A stretch of 64,000 nucleotides of DNA from NCBI GenBank assembly GCA_031290985.1, contig JARLJW010000107.1, forward strand, positions 113,057-177,056, in the 5' to 3' direction. Each line of letters begins with the position of its first letter. Position 1 is the first letter of the stretch. The notes under the pieces are model-generated. The model saw only the letters and a list, made by a program, of their open reading frames with translations, searched no databases and was not told where the DNA came from. Positions 32,917 through 44,395 of this stretch are shown in pieces. Origin of the DNA: Verrucomicrobiia bacterium. GTDB taxonomy: Bacteria > Verrucomicrobiota > Verrucomicrobiia > Limisphaerales > UBA11358. A program made the translations under genes and the position numbers.

Positions 32917-33345
32917 TCACGCATACCGGTATGGCCTGCTCAGCGGGAACGAGTTCGGCAGATGCCGCACCTCCCGCACCTCGCCGTCCAGCAGCAGCAC
33001 CTCCACGATGTCGAACCGGAATTTCACCTCCGGATTCTTCAGCAGCTTCAAATAATCCAGCGCCGTCTGCGACAGCAGCTTCTTCTTCCGCGCATCAACC
33101 TTATCCGCCGGCCGGCTCCAGTCGTCCGGCGACCGCGTCTTCACCTCAACGAAAACCAGGCAATCCGCCTCCCGAAAAACCAGATCAATCTCCCCGCGCG
33201 CCGACCGGAAATTCCGCGCCAGAAACTTCAACCCCAGCCCCTTCAGAAATTTCTCCGCCGCCCGCTCCCCCAGATCGCCCCGCCGCAAATGCTCCGGCCG
33301 CGCCTTGCCGGCCAGCCGCTCCTTGATCTTTTCCAAAAAATTCAT
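32917..33345 (-). CDS. YraN/UPF0102 family nuclease-fold protein
   Basis: A 142-residue protein from ATG 33345 (MNFLEKIKERLAGKARPEHL). The restriction-endonuclease-like core is clear: RRGDLGERAAEKFLKGLGLK, then ARNFRSARGEIDLVFRE (metal-binding Glu-Asp) and CLVFVEVKTRS (Glu-x-Lys). The family is universally linked to rnhB, and rnhB lies two genes upstream here. Function probably nucleic-acid processing, still undefined. The larger frame to 33753 is an extension in another gene's region. Confidence 0.88.
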   Translation of the reverse strand: MNFLEKIKERLAGKARPEHLRRGDLGERAAEKFLKGLGLKFLARNFRSARGEIDLVFREADCLVFVEVKTRSPDDWSRPADKVDARKKKLLSQTALDYLKLLKNPEVKFRFDIVEVLLLDGEVREVRHLPNSFPLSRPYRYA

Positions 33346-33382
33346 GTCTGCGTTATTTTGCAGCAGCCTGTATCGCTTAGCA

Positions 33383-33865
33383 TCATTGACGAAGAACCTC
33401 CCGTATCTCTTCCCATCTCCGCCGCTCAATAAAAAATATGTGCCGTTTTCCAAGAAGACCACAGAGCGCGTATTGCGTCGTGTTGAGTTCCACGGTTGTA
33501 TTCGTTTCATCGAGCTTTGAGACCCGCACAACGGTGAACGGTCCAAATTTTGGGTCACCTCTCTCGAAAATGCTTCGATAGTAAAGCGACCCAGGCACCT
33601 TCTCCACGGCGCACACGTCACTCGGCAAGCCATTCCGGCGCACACGGGCTGGCTGCCACTGTGCGATCTTGTTTGTAACCGTCGAGTAACCCATCGGAAC
33701 GATGATTCTCTTCGCCGGTGGATACCAAAGAGCCGCGACGAATCCCAAGACAATCGTTAACAGTACCGCCGAAATGATGAAGCAACGCCTGCGGATAACG
33801 CCTGGAACGCGTCGCTCCGCGCGCACCCTGCCTGCATTTACCAATTCGTGTTCCTTGGTGTCCAT
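33383..33865 (-). CDS. small membrane-anchored protein, unknown
   Basis: A 160-residue protein with one membrane segment (CFIISAVLLTIVLGFVAAL) and an extracytoplasmic domain: GYSTVTNKIAQWQPARVRR, GSLYYRSIFERGDPKFGPFT and YALCGLLGKRHIFFIERRR. It stands between rnhB (6-bp gap) and yraN. The first ten codons lie in a GAACACGAATTGG-like sequence resembling a repeat, so the true start may be slightly downstream. No family recognised. Confidence 0.5.
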   Translation of the reverse strand: MDTKEHELVNAGRVRAERRVPGVIRRRCFIISAVLLTIVLGFVAALWYPPAKRIIVPMGYSTVTNKIAQWQPARVRRNGLPSDVCAVEKVPGSLYYRSIFERGDPKFGPFTVVRVSKLDETNTTVELNTTQYALCGLLGKRHIFFIERRRWEEIREVLRQ

Positions 33866-33871
33866 TCGTGG

Positions 33872-34525
33872 TTAAAAAAGCTTCGGCTCCTCCCCCTTCA
33901 ACGGCGCAAACGTCATCCGATGAATCGGACACGCCCCGTGCTTCGCGATGGCCGCCAGATGCTTCGCCGTCCCGTAGCCCTTGTGCTCCGCGAACGCATA
34001 CTCCGGCCACTGCGCATGATGCTTCAGCATCAACCGGTCCCGCGTCACCTTCGCCAGCACGCTCGCCGCCGCGATCGAATAACTCCGCGCATCCCCCTTC
34101 ACAATCGCCGTCTGCGGCACCCGCAACGACTTCACCGGCCGCCCGTCCACCAGCGCATGCGGCGGCAGCGGCTTCAACTGCGCCAGCGCCTCGTTCATCG
34201 CCCGATGCGTCGCCTGCAAAATATTGATCTCATCAATTACCCCCGCCTCCACCAGCGCGATCCCAAACTCGACCTCCGCACACGCCGTCAGAAACTCAAA
34301 AAACTGTTCCCGCTGCGCCTCGGTAAGCTGCTTGGAATCATTCAAGCCCTCCAGTTCCGGCGGCAACCCCGTCTGCACCCAGCGCGACGGCAAAATCGCC
34401 GCCGCCGCCACCACCGGCCCCGCCAACGGCCCGCGGCCCGCCTCATCCACGCCCGCCACGCGCAGAACATTTTGCAGCCACAACGCGCGCTCGAATTCAA
34501 ACCGGTCTGATGCTTTGGCGGCCAT
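33872..34525 (-). CDS. rnhB: ribonuclease HII
   Basis: A 217-residue RNase HII removing ribonucleotides from DNA-RNA hybrids. The catalytic acidic set is visible: VAGVDEAGRGPLAGPVVAAA (Asp-Glu), ALVDGRPVKSLRVPQ, and SVLAKVTRDRLM with the later acidic residue. C-terminal KGYGTAKHLAAIAKHG is typical. It is followed by the membrane-anchored gene and yraN, as in many bacteria. Confidence 0.95.
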   Translation of the reverse strand: MAAKASDRFEFERALWLQNVLRVAGVDEAGRGPLAGPVVAAAAILPSRWVQTGLPPELEGLNDSKQLTEAQREQFFEFLTACAEVEFGIALVEAGVIDEINILQATHRAMNEALAQLKPLPPHALVDGRPVKSLRVPQTAIVKGDARSYSIAAASVLAKVTRDRLMLKHHAQWPEYAFAEHKGYGTAKHLAAIAKHGACPIHRMTFAPLKGEEPKLF

Positions 34526-34541
34526 AGGAAATCAACGGGAT

Positions 34542-35063
34542 TTATTTTAGTTTAAAACTCTGGCGGATGGCCTCGTAATCGCCACCGTAAGTTTTCCAAT
34601 CCGCGGGGATTGCGGCTTCGATGATGGCGCAAACATTGTCACTGTTCGTAAATCCGAATATGCGGGTCTGATACTTTAGCGCCCCGCCGATTTTTCCGGT
34701 CAATTCAACTCCTTCCCCCCGATAATTCGCCCAGGAATTAAATGTGCTGGTCGTCAGGTCTGTGATTTTTTTGGCGTACGCTTCCTTTTGTCTTTCCATG
34801 ACCATTTCAACCGTCATCCCCGCTGATTGTTTACCGATGAATACTACAAAAACGCAGGATTCCTCATTTTCAAACATCACAAAGTTGTCTGGATCATACA
34901 TGTCATCCTTTGTGTCTTCCACCCACCCGGACGGCAATGACATGGAAAAAGTTTTTCGGTCGATCGCCACCGCGCTTTTGCCCGGGGTGAGCGCCGGCTG
35001 ACGGCCGCAACCCGCGAAGAAAAGTAGTGACATCAAAGCGAGGGCAGGTGCTTTTGATTTCAT
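34542..35063 (-). CDS. lipoprotein, unknown function
   Basis: A 173-residue lipoprotein: signal and lipobox LLFFAGCGR. The mature domain (FSMSLPSGWVEDTKDDMYDP, VFVVFIGKQSAGMTVEMVME, KYQTRIFGFTNSDNVCAIIE) has the PsbP/Mog1-like alternating pattern also seen in the exported protein at 12234-12752. Probably a periplasmic surface protein. It lies 16 bp upstream of rnhB on the same strand. Confidence 0.6.
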   Translation of the reverse strand: MKSKAPALALMSLLFFAGCGRQPALTPGKSAVAIDRKTFSMSLPSGWVEDTKDDMYDPDNFVMFENEESCVFVVFIGKQSAGMTVEMVMERQKEAYAKKITDLTTSTFNSWANYRGEGVELTGKIGGALKYQTRIFGFTNSDNVCAIIEAAIPADWKTYGGDYEAIRQSFKLK

Positions 35064-35193
35064 TCGTTACCCATGAGCCTATCGCCTTCCCCAAACCTTG
35101 TCGCCACGATTTTTCAGTTGGAAGTCTTGCCAAAAAGCACCCTGAACATAAATCCGCTTTCACTCAAACCCCGGATTGACCAAAATCCCGCCC

Positions 35194-36951
35194 ATGAAAT
35201 CCCTGTCCGCGCTCTTCATCACGGCATTTTCCCTGTTCACCCTCGCCGCGTTCGCCGCCGATGATTACCAGCCCGGCCCCGATTCCCAACCGCAGCCCGG
35301 CGTGCCCAAAGGCGACGTCCTCAAATTCACCCTCGAAGATTCCAAGATTTTCCCCGGCTCACGCCACGATTACTGGGTCTATGTCCCCGCCGAATACTCA
35401 CCCGACAAACCCGCCTGCGTCTATGTCGGCCAGGACGGCGTACAAGACAATGCGCCCGTCGTCTTCGATAATCTCATCTACAAAAAAGAAATGCCCGTCA
35501 CCATCGGCATCTTCGTAAAACCCGGCATCACCCCCGCCGCCAATACGAACGCCGCCCTCGACCGCTTCAACCGCAGCTATGAATACGACGGTCTTGGCGA
35601 CAACTACGCCCGTTTCCTCCTCGAAGAAATCTTTCCGCTCGTCGAAAAAATCACCCTGCCCGATGGCCGCGCACTCCATCTCTCGCACCACGGCAACGAC
35701 CGCGCCATCGGCGGGCAGAGCAGCGGCGCCATCTGCGCCTTCACCGTCGCGTGGGAACGCCCGCAGGAATTCAGCCGCGTCTTCAGCGCCATCGGCACCT
35801 ATGTGGACCTGCGCGGTGGCTCCCGCTACCCCACGCTCATCCGCAAAACCGAACCCAAGCCCATCCGCGTTTTTCTCCAGGACGGCTCCAACGACAACAA
35901 CAAGTACGGCGGTGACTGGTGGATGGCCAACCAGACCATGGAACGCGCCCTCACTTGGGCCGGTTACGAGGTGAATCATGTCTGGGGTGAAGGCGCGCAC
36001 AGCGGCAAACACGCCGCCGCCATTTTTCCCGATGCCATGCGCTGGCTCTGGAAAGACTGGCCGCAACCCGTCAAATTTCCGGAAACCAAAAACGACACCC
36101 TCACCAACATTCTGATCCCCGGCGAAGGCTGGCAGATCGCGTCCGAAAACCACGGCTCGCTCGATGGCCCCGCCGCCAACGCAAAGGGCGAAGTCTTCTT
36201 CACCGACGGCAAACACGCCAAAGTCTACAAGATCGGCCTCGACGGCCAGGTGACCGAGTTCGTCACCGACGCCAAACGCCGCGCCGGCCAGGCCTTCGCC
36301 CCGGCCGGACGTCTCTTCGCCTTGTCCGGCGCTGACGAGAAAATCTTTACGTATGACGCCGATGGCAAACCCGCCGTCTTCGCCGAGGGCATCCACGGCA
36401 ACGACATCGCCATCGCCCACAACGGCAACATTTACGTCACCGACTCCACCGCCAGCAGCACCAACGGCCCGACCAAGGTCTGGCTCTTCAAGCCCACCGG
36501 CGAAAAACAGCTCGTGGACAGCGGACTGCGTTTTGTGAACGGCGTCGCGCTCTCGCCTGATCAATCGTTGCTGTACGTCGCCGATTACCGTTCGCACTGG
36601 GTCTACAGCTACGTCATCCAGCCCGACGGCACGCTCGCCGACAAACAAAAATATTACTGGCTGCACACCGCCGACGTGGATGACGACAGCGGCGCTGATG
36701 GCATCCGCGTTGACCGCGAGGGCCGTCTCTACGTCACCACGCGCATGGGCATCCAGGTCTGCGACCAGGCGGGCCGCGTCCAATGCATCCTGCCCACCCC
36801 GAACGGCCACGTCTCCAACCTCTGTTTCGGCGGTGAAAAATTCGACACCCTCTATGCCACCTGTGGCGACAAGGTCTACAAACGCAAACTCAAAGTCACC
36901 GGCGCGAACGCCTGGGATGAACCCAACAAGCCCGCCCCTCCGCGCCTCTGA
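35194..36951 (+). CDS. secreted esterase/SMP-30 (gluconolactonase-like) fusion
   Basis: A 585-residue exported protein from ATG 35194; signal peptide MKSLSALFITAFSLFTLAAF. Residues ~20-290 form an alpha/beta-hydrolase esterase of the Fes/esterase-D type: HDYWVYVPAEYSPDKP, the nucleophile region RAIGGQSSGAICAFTVAWER, VFLQDGSNDNN and a histidine in WGEGAHSGKHAA. Residues ~320-560 form an SMP-30 propeller (GPAANAKGEVFFTDGKHAKV, IAIAHNGNIYVTDST, YVADYRSHWVYSYVI). This fusion is common in Planctomycetes/Verrucomicrobia and probably acts on plant or algal sugar esters and lactones. Related propeller sequence occurs at the C-terminus of the 3234-6119 protein. Confidence 0.8.
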   Translation: MKSLSALFITAFSLFTLAAFAADDYQPGPDSQPQPGVPKGDVLKFTLEDSKIFPGSRHDYWVYVPAEYSPDKPACVYVGQDGVQDNAPVVFDNLIYKKEMPVTIGIFVKPGITPAANTNAALDRFNRSYEYDGLGDNYARFLLEEIFPLVEKITLPDGRALHLSHHGNDRAIGGQSSGAICAFTVAWERPQEFSRVFSAIGTYVDLRGGSRYPTLIRKTEPKPIRVFLQDGSNDNNKYGGDWWMANQTMERALTWAGYEVNHVWGEGAHSGKHAAAIFPDAMRWLWKDWPQPVKFPETKNDTLTNILIPGEGWQIASENHGSLDGPAANAKGEVFFTDGKHAKVYKIGLDGQVTEFVTDAKRRAGQAFAPAGRLFALSGADEKIFTYDADGKPAVFAEGIHGNDIAIAHNGNIYVTDSTASSTNGPTKVWLFKPTGEKQLVDSGLRFVNGVALSPDQSLLYVADYRSHWVYSYVIQPDGTLADKQKYYWLHTADVDDDSGADGIRVDREGRLYVTTRMGIQVCDQAGRVQCILPTPNGHVSNLCFGGEKFDTLYATCGDKVYKRKLKVTGANAWDEPNKPAPPRL

Positions 36952-37266
36952 TCGGCCCGTAGCGCCGATGCCAGTGCAACTCGCACCATTGCCCCCTTGG
37001 GCATCGTCACATTGATATGGGATAGTCGCATCCAGAAAAATGTTCACCCGCCAGTTTACTTTTGGCAACTGTCTTTGCTGGCCACTCGATTCCAGATTCC
37101 ACGCCCCAAACCCTCCCGCCAGCCCCTCACCATCTTTTGCAAAAAACTTGCACTCGATAAACCCCATTGCGCTACCGGCGCGTTTTTGTTCTGCTGGTGG
37201 TGATTTGGAAGGGATGCCGCCGGTCGCCAGTCATGTCTGTTGTGACCGGCAGCCCTTTCATCAACG
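36952..37266. other. intergenic region upstream of the Hyf-like operon
   Basis: 315 bp without a supportable gene. It must contain the operon promoter. A/T-rich words (CTTTTGCAAAAAACTTGCAC at 37133-37152) are the best candidates for promoter elements, but I cannot define hexamers with confidence. Confidence 0.3.
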
Positions 37267-37968
37267 ATGCCGATGTTTCTCAACATCATTGAACTAGCCC
37301 AGTCGCTTGGCGTGGAAGAGAGCGAAGTGGAGGGCTGGATTCGCAAAGACGGGTTGCCGCATGTGACCGACCGGGGGCGGCTGCTCTTCGACCGCACCCA
37401 GGTGGTGAGCTGGGCGGAGTCGCACGGACTGGCGGCCAAGGTCGGCTTTCTCGCGCCGGAACGCTCCCCGGCCCACGGCGGGAAAAAACTCGAAACCATG
37501 CTCCGCACCGGCGGCATCTGGCGCGATGTTCCTGCCGCGAACGTCCTCAATTTGTTCGCCGACATCGTCACCAGGCTTCCCGGCGCAACCCCGCCCGTCC
37601 GCCAGATGCTGCAACAAAGGCTGCGCCAGCCCAACGGCATTTCCTGGGCGCTGGTTGGCGACGGCCTGGCGCTGCCGCATCTCCGCACGCCCATCGCCCT
37701 CGGACGTGACGCGGGCATTTTCGCCATCGTGCTGCTCCGCGACCCGCTCGTCATCAACGAACCCGTGCCGGATGACCAGCCCGTCACCCGGCTGCTGTTC
37801 TTCATCGCGCCGTCGCCGCGCGGGCATCTGGAAATGCTCGCCCAGTTGAGCACCGCCCTGTTGCGCGGCAAGCTGCGCCAGCCGGTCAACGACGGCGCGC
37901 CGGACGCGGAAATCTTTGCGGCCATTGCCGCCGCCGAAAATCCCGGCCAGCAGGAAGGCGCCGCATGA
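37267..37968 (+). CDS. HTH-EIIA(PTS) fusion protein
   Basis: A 233-residue protein. The N-terminal ~55 residues form a MerR/excisionase-type HTH (MFLNIIELAQSLGVEESEVE, then RKDGLPHVTDRGRLLFDRTQ). Residues ~75-215 form a type 2 PTS EIIA domain (fructose/nitrogen type) with the phosphorylatable histidine at His138 in VGDGLALPHLRTP. No other PTS component is nearby. Its stop overlaps the HyfB-like start by 4 bp, so it is translated with the membrane complex. I infer a phosphorylation-responsive regulator, perhaps reporting PEP/energy status to the complex or binding DNA. ATG 37273 is an alternative start. Confidence 0.8.
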   Translation: MPMFLNIIELAQSLGVEESEVEGWIRKDGLPHVTDRGRLLFDRTQVVSWAESHGLAAKVGFLAPERSPAHGGKKLETMLRTGGIWRDVPAANVLNLFADIVTRLPGATPPVRQMLQQRLRQPNGISWALVGDGLALPHLRTPIALGRDAGIFAIVLLRDPLVINEPVPDDQPVTRLLFFIAPSPRGHLEMLAQLSTALLRGKLRQPVNDGAPDAEIFAAIAAAENPGQQEGAA

Positions 37969-39914
37969 CTCCGGGCTGGTTGCTGTTGCTCGCCGGCGCG
38001 GGACTCGCCGCCGGAATTTTCAGTGCCTTCAAATCACCGCGCCTCTGGCTCGTGACCACACTCATCGGCGCGGGTGCGGCCTTCGCGGCGGCGGTCTTGA
38101 TGCTGGCCAGCGGCGTGACTTGGGACTGGCGGCCGGGCTTCGTCATCGGCGGCGAGGCCCTGCATCTGCAACTCGATGGCCTCAGCGCGTTCTTTCTCGT
38201 TTTACTCTCGGTACTCGGCGGCGCAGGGACCCTGTATTCCAGCGAATATTGGTCCGACAAAGCTCATCCCGATTCGGCGCCTGCCGGTCGCGCCTGGTGG
38301 AACGCCCTGCTCCTGAACATGGGCTGCGTGCTGTTGTGCGCCAACGGGCTGCACTTCCTCATCGTTTGGGAGATCTTCACCGTCTGCGCCTATTTTCTCA
38401 TCACGCGTGAACGTCAACGCCCCGCCACCCGCGCCGCCGGCTGGCTGTACCTGGCCTCGTCGCACGTGGCGATGATCTTTTTATTCGCCTTTTTTGCCCT
38501 GTTGGCCGCGCGCACCGGCAGTTGGGAACTCGGCCCGATGCGCGGACATCCTGAACTGGCGCCGTTGTTCTGGCTCGCGCTCATCGGCTTCGGCCTCAAG
38601 GCGGGCATTTTTCCAATGCACATCTGGCTGCCCTCCGCCCACGCCAACGCGCCGAGCCACGTCTCCGCCATCCTTTCCGGCATGGCCATTAAAATGGGCA
38701 TCTACGGGCTCGTGCGGTTTACCGGCTGGCTGCCCGTGCCGCCTTCGGCGGGCTGGGTCGTCGCCGCGCTCGGTGTCACCAGCGCGGTGCTCGGCGTGGC
38801 GTTCGCCCTCGGCCAGCACGATCTCAAACGCCTGCTCGCGTATCACAGCGTCGAAAATATCGGCATCATCCTTATCGGCCTCGGCTTCGCGATGATTGCC
38901 GTGTCGCATGGCAACGCCGCGTGGGGCCAGCTCGCGCTCGCGGGCGGCTTGTTGCATGTCTGGAATCATGGCCTGTTCAAGGCGCTGCTGTTCCTTGGTG
39001 CCGGCTCGGTTTTGCACGCCACCGGCACGCGGGAAATGAGCCGGCTCGGCGGACTCTGGCGCGCGATGCCGTGGACCGCCAGCCTGTTTGCGCTCGGCGC
39101 CACCGCCATCGCCGGCCTGCCGCCCCTGAACGGTTTCGTCAGCGAATGGCTCGTCTATCTCGGCCTGTTTGACGCCGTCTCCGGGCGCGGCCACGCCGCC
39201 ATCGCCGCCATCGTCGCCGCCATGGCCCTCGGCGTGACCGGTGCACTTGCGCTGGCGTGTTTTGTAAAAGTCTGCGGCGTGGTTTTCCTCGGCCTGCCGC
39301 GCCACGAAATCGCGCCGCACGTTCATGAATGCGGCTGGCGGATGCGCCTGCCCATGCTCGTCATCGGCGTGGCGTGCGTGGTCATCGGCCTCGCCCCCAT
39401 TTTATTCTGGCCGGCGCTCGCCACGGCGGCGGCGGCGTGGCAGCCGGAGTTGGCCAATTCCATTCCGCCCGCGCCGCTCGTCACGCTCGGCGCGTTCCAT
39501 CTCGCGCTGGCCGCGCTGGTGATTTTGGCCGCCGCGTTTTTGTGGCGGCGCGTCCGGCGCAACGGCCTCAGCCGCGCCGGGACCTGGGACTGCGGTTATG
39601 CCGCCCCGACGGCCCGGATGCAGTACACCGCCGGCTCCTTCGCCGGCATCATCACCGGCTGGTTCGACTGGATCCTGCGACCGCAACGCCACGAGCAGCC
39701 GCCCGGGGGAAATTTCCCGGCCCGGGCCGGCTTTGAAGAACACACGCCGGAAACGGTTTTGGAAAAGATCATCGAACCCGCCGGCTCGCTCGTGCTGCGG
39801 CTCTCGCTGGCCGTGCGGCATCTGCAGCACGGCCGTGTCCAGTCCTATATCTTCTACCTGCTGCTCGGCCTGGCGGCGCTGGCCATCCTCGCCGTGATGG
39901 GAGGGGCAAAATGA
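37965..39914 (+). CDS. HyfB-like antiporter-type subunit (NuoL/M family)
   Basis: A 649-residue membrane protein with ~16 helices. Conserved proton-channel motifs include the lysine in LIGFGLKAGIFPMHIWLPSA (shared with complex I antiporter subunits) and the histidine region HANAPSHVSAILSG, then AYHSVENIGIILIGLGFAM. Order and length match HyfB of hydrogenase 4. It should translocate protons or Na+. It overlaps the EIIA gene by 4 bp and the HyfC-like gene by 4 bp. The long C-terminal extension (CGYAAPTARMQYTAGSFAGI) is typical of HyfB. Confidence 0.9.
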   Translation: MTPGWLLLLAGAGLAAGIFSAFKSPRLWLVTTLIGAGAAFAAAVLMLASGVTWDWRPGFVIGGEALHLQLDGLSAFFLVLLSVLGGAGTLYSSEYWSDKAHPDSAPAGRAWWNALLLNMGCVLLCANGLHFLIVWEIFTVCAYFLITRERQRPATRAAGWLYLASSHVAMIFLFAFFALLAARTGSWELGPMRGHPELAPLFWLALIGFGLKAGIFPMHIWLPSAHANAPSHVSAILSGMAIKMGIYGLVRFTGWLPVPPSAGWVVAALGVTSAVLGVAFALGQHDLKRLLAYHSVENIGIILIGLGFAMIAVSHGNAAWGQLALAGGLLHVWNHGLFKALLFLGAGSVLHATGTREMSRLGGLWRAMPWTASLFALGATAIAGLPPLNGFVSEWLVYLGLFDAVSGRGHAAIAAIVAAMALGVTGALALACFVKVCGVVFLGLPRHEIAPHVHECGWRMRLPMLVIGVACVVIGLAPILFWPALATAAAAWQPELANSIPPAPLVTLGAFHLALAALVILAAAFLWRRVRRNGLSRAGTWDCGYAAPTARMQYTAGSFAGIITGWFDWILRPQRHEQPPGGNFPARAGFEEHTPETVLEKIIEPAGSLVLRLSLAVRHLQHGRVQSYIFYLLLGLAALAILAVMGGAK

Positions 39915-40819
39915 CCACCGCCCTCGAAATCTTGTTGAAGCTCGCCGCGTGGCTGCTGCTCGCGCCGCTGCTGCCCGGCATCATCAACAAGGTCAAGGCG
40001 TGGGTCGCGGGCCGGCGCGGACCGCCGGTGCTGCAATTGTATTACGATCTCGCCAAGCTCTGGCACAAGGGCGTGGTGTTGAGCACGGCAGTTTCACCCG
40101 CTCATGTCATCGGTCCGGCGATGGCCTGGGTGGCGATCGCCGGCGCGGCGCTCCTGCTGCCGGTCGGGCAGACGGGCGCGTCCTTCGCATTCCGGGGTGA
40201 TGCACTGCTGTTCGTATATCTGCTGGCCTTTGCCCGGTTTTGCATCGCGCTCGCGGCGCTCGACACCGGCTCGGCCTTCGAGGGCATGGGCGTGGCGCGG
40301 GAAGTCAGCTATGCCGTGCTGGCCGAGGCCGCCATCATCACGGCCCTGCTCACGCTCTGCGTGCAAAGCGGCACGGTGTCGCTCGCCACCATGCTCGCCC
40401 CCTCGGCGGGCGCGGGCGCGGCGCTGCTCGCCGCCGGCCTGTTCGGCGTGCTGCTCGCGGAAAACTGCCGTGTGCCGTTTGACGACCCCAACACGCATCT
40501 CGAACTCACCATGGTCCACGAAGTCATGGTGCTGGACCACAGCGGCCCGCCGCTCGCGGCCATCCTGCACGGTGCCTCGCTGAAACTCCTGCTCTTCGCC
40601 GTGCTGCTGACCGAGGCTGTGCTGCCGCTTGGGAAATTATCCCTGCTCCCGGCCATCGGCGTGCTGGTTGGCTCGGCCATGGTCGTGGCCATTGCCGTCG
40701 GCCTCGTGGAATCCTTGCTCGCGCGGCTGGCTTTCCGCCGTGTGCCGCTGTTGTTGACCACTTCGTTTTTGTTGTGCCTGTTCGCCTTGCTGGTGGCCTG
40801 GAAAGGAGGCACACCGTGA
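39911..40819 (+). CDS. HyfC-like (NuoH family) membrane subunit
   Basis: A 302-residue NuoH/HyfC-type protein. Signature segments: KVKAWVAGRRGPPVLQLYYD near the N-terminus and AENCRVPFDDPNTHLELTM, the conserved Glu/Asp loop that contacts the quinone-side cavity in complex I. About seven to eight helices. It links the soluble large/small subunits to the antiporter modules. 4-bp overlaps at both ends. Confidence 0.92.
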   Translation: MTTALEILLKLAAWLLLAPLLPGIINKVKAWVAGRRGPPVLQLYYDLAKLWHKGVVLSTAVSPAHVIGPAMAWVAIAGAALLLPVGQTGASFAFRGDALLFVYLLAFARFCIALAALDTGSAFEGMGVAREVSYAVLAEAAIITALLTLCVQSGTVSLATMLAPSAGAGAALLAAGLFGVLLAENCRVPFDDPNTHLELTMVHEVMVLDHSGPPLAAILHGASLKLLLFAVLLTEAVLPLGKLSLLPAIGVLVGSAMVVAIAVGLVESLLARLAFRRVPLLLTTSFLLCLFALLVAWKGGTP

Positions 40820-41453
40820 GCGGGAGCATGAACCTGCTCATCGGCCTCGCCATGGGCCTCAACCTCGTGGCCCTGGCCAGCAGCCGGCTGCCGTCCGTCA
40901 TCCGCGCGGCGGCGTTTCAAGGCATGATCCTCGGCACGCTGCCCTGGCTGCTCGAGGAAGATTTTCACTGGATGGTCGTCGCCGTCGGCCTCGGCACCGT
41001 CATGGTGAAAGGCTTCATCATCCCGAACCTGCTCCGACGGGCGTTGCGCGCGGCGAATATTGACCGCGAAGTCGAGCCGCTGCTCGGTTTCGTGCCGTCC
41101 TTGCTGCTCGGCGCCATGGCCACCGTCGGCGCGGCCGCCCTCCCCAACGAACTGCCCCTGCTGCACGGGCATGCCCAAACCCTGCTCGTCCCCGGCGCGT
41201 TTGCCACCGTCGTCTGCGGCTTCATCCTGCTCATCGCGCGCACCAAGGCGATCTCGCAGGTCTGCGGCTACTTGATCCTGGAAAACGGCATCTACCTGTT
41301 CGGCCTGTTGCTCATCAACACCACGCCCCTGTTGGTCGAGGCGGGGATTCTGCTGGACCTCACGGTGGCGATCTTCGTCATCGGCATCATCGTGGACCGG
41401 ATCCAGCGCGAGTTTGACACGCTGGACACGCGGAAACTGAACACCCTGCGCGA

Positions 41454-41457
<4 letters not shown>
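40816..41457 (+). CDS. HyfE-like (NuoK-type) membrane subunit
   Basis: A 213-residue protein from GTG 40816, six bases after a strong AAGGAGG (40803-40809) and overlapping the HyfC stop by 4 bp; the frame is open further upstream, but this ribosome site decides the start. Six helices; contains GLNLVALASSRLPSVIRAAA, VKGFIIPNLLRRALRAANID and QVCGYLILENGIYLFGLLL, typical of HyfE (the N-terminal extended homologue of NuoK) with a membrane glutamate (LEN). Confidence 0.88.
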
Positions 41458-42913
<1,456 letters not shown>

Positions 42914-42917
<4 letters not shown>

Positions 42918-44395
42918 ACGCGCCGCGCGAATTCTTCCAGTTGAGCAACGGCACCAGCGTGCCGTGGGCCGACGTGCCGGCATGGCCGGTGGACGAATTC
43001 ATCGCCGCCACCGCCGCCGCACTCGAACACGGCGGACGGCTCTGCGCGTGGTTTGGCGTGCCGGAAAATTCCGGGACGCGGCTCGTGGCCGTCATTGCGT
43101 ATGACTCGGAAAACACGCTCGCCGTGGGCCGCAGCGCTCCGGTGGTGAAATCCTATCCGTCGCTCACGTTGCGCCATCCGCAGGCGCATCTGTTCGAACG
43201 CGAAGTCTGGGAACAGCATGGTCTGACGCCGGAAGGCCATCCGTGGTTGAAACCGGTGCGCCGGCAAGACGGCGGCCACCCGGCGGTCGGGGAATTTTTC
43301 CAAGTCCAAGGCGGCGAAGTCCATGAAGTTTCCGTCGGACCGGTCCATGCGGGCGTCATCGAGCCGGGACATTTTCGTTTTCAATGCAACGGCGAGGATG
43401 TGTTGCATCTTGAGATCGCGCTCGGCTACCAGCATCGCGGCGTGGAAGAAGCGCTCGCGGGCGGGCCACACCGCGCCACGATGAGCCAGTTGGAGACCGT
43501 CGCCGGCGACACGACCATCGGCCATGCGACGGCTTACGCGACCATTCTTGAAACGCTGGCCGGCACGGAAACGCCCTTGCGCGCGCAATGGCTGCGGGCC
43601 ATTGCACTCGAATTAGAACGCCTGGCGAACCACACCGGCGACCTTGGCGCGCTCGCCGGCGATGTCGCCTTCCTGCCCACGTCCGCCGCATGCGGAAAAA
43701 TTCGCGGCGATTTCCTGAACCTCACCGCCCTGCTCTGCGGCAACCGTTTCGGGCGCGGCCTGATCCGTCCCGGCGGCTGCAAACACGATCTGGAAGCGGC
43801 CCGCGGGGCACAGTTGCTCGAAAAACTTCGCATGGCGCTGGCGGAGGTCAACCAGGCCGCCGAATGGTTGTGGGATTCCAATTCCGTGCGCGCCCGTTTT
43901 GAATTCACCGGCACTGTCTCCCCCGCGCAGGCCGCCGAGCTCGGCCTGGTCGGCCTTGCCGCGCGCGCTTCCGGCCTGGTGCGCGATGTGCGCTTCGATC
44001 ATCCGGCGGGCTGGCATCGCTTCGCCCCCGTGCCGGTCGCGGTCTGGCCGGGCGGCGACGTGTTTGCCCGGGCACGCATGCGCTGGCTGGAAATTCAACG
44101 TTCGGCCAAATTCATCGAGGAACAACTGGCCACGCCGGCGGAAGGCGAAATCTTTGCCGGCTTGGGCGCGTCCGCCGGCGATACGCTGGCCGTCGCCCTG
44201 GTCGAAGGCTGGCGCGGCGAAGTCTGCCATGTCGCACTCACGGACAGCGCCGGAAAATTCCGCCGCTACAAAATCGTGGACGCTTCATTTCACAACTGGG
44301 CCGGCCTGGCGCTCGCGATGCGCAACCAGGCGATCTCGGATTTTCCCATCTGCAACAAAAGTTTTAACCTGTCCTACTGCGGTGTTGACCTTTGA
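42914..44395 (+). CDS. HyfG-like large subunit without NiFe cysteines
   Basis: A 493-residue NuoCD-like fusion. A NuoC-type N-domain (LRHPQAHLFEREVWEQHGLT at 86-105) is followed by the NuoD/HyfG fold (HLEIALGYQHRGVEEALAGG). In real group 4 hydrogenases, two CxxC motifs hold NiFe. Here the first position reads ETVAGDTTIGHATAY (194-208), with no cysteine. The C-terminal end reads DFPICNKSFNLSYCGVDL (476-493), with Cys480 and Cys489 nine apart instead of CxxC. It therefore cannot hold NiFe in the usual way. The reaction (perhaps ferredoxin:quinone or another carrier) is unknown. Confidence 0.88.

Noticed and set aside
35398..37167. 589-residue frame antisense to the esterase/SMP-30 gene
   Set aside because: Shadow of a well-supported secreted protein; no start site or motif.
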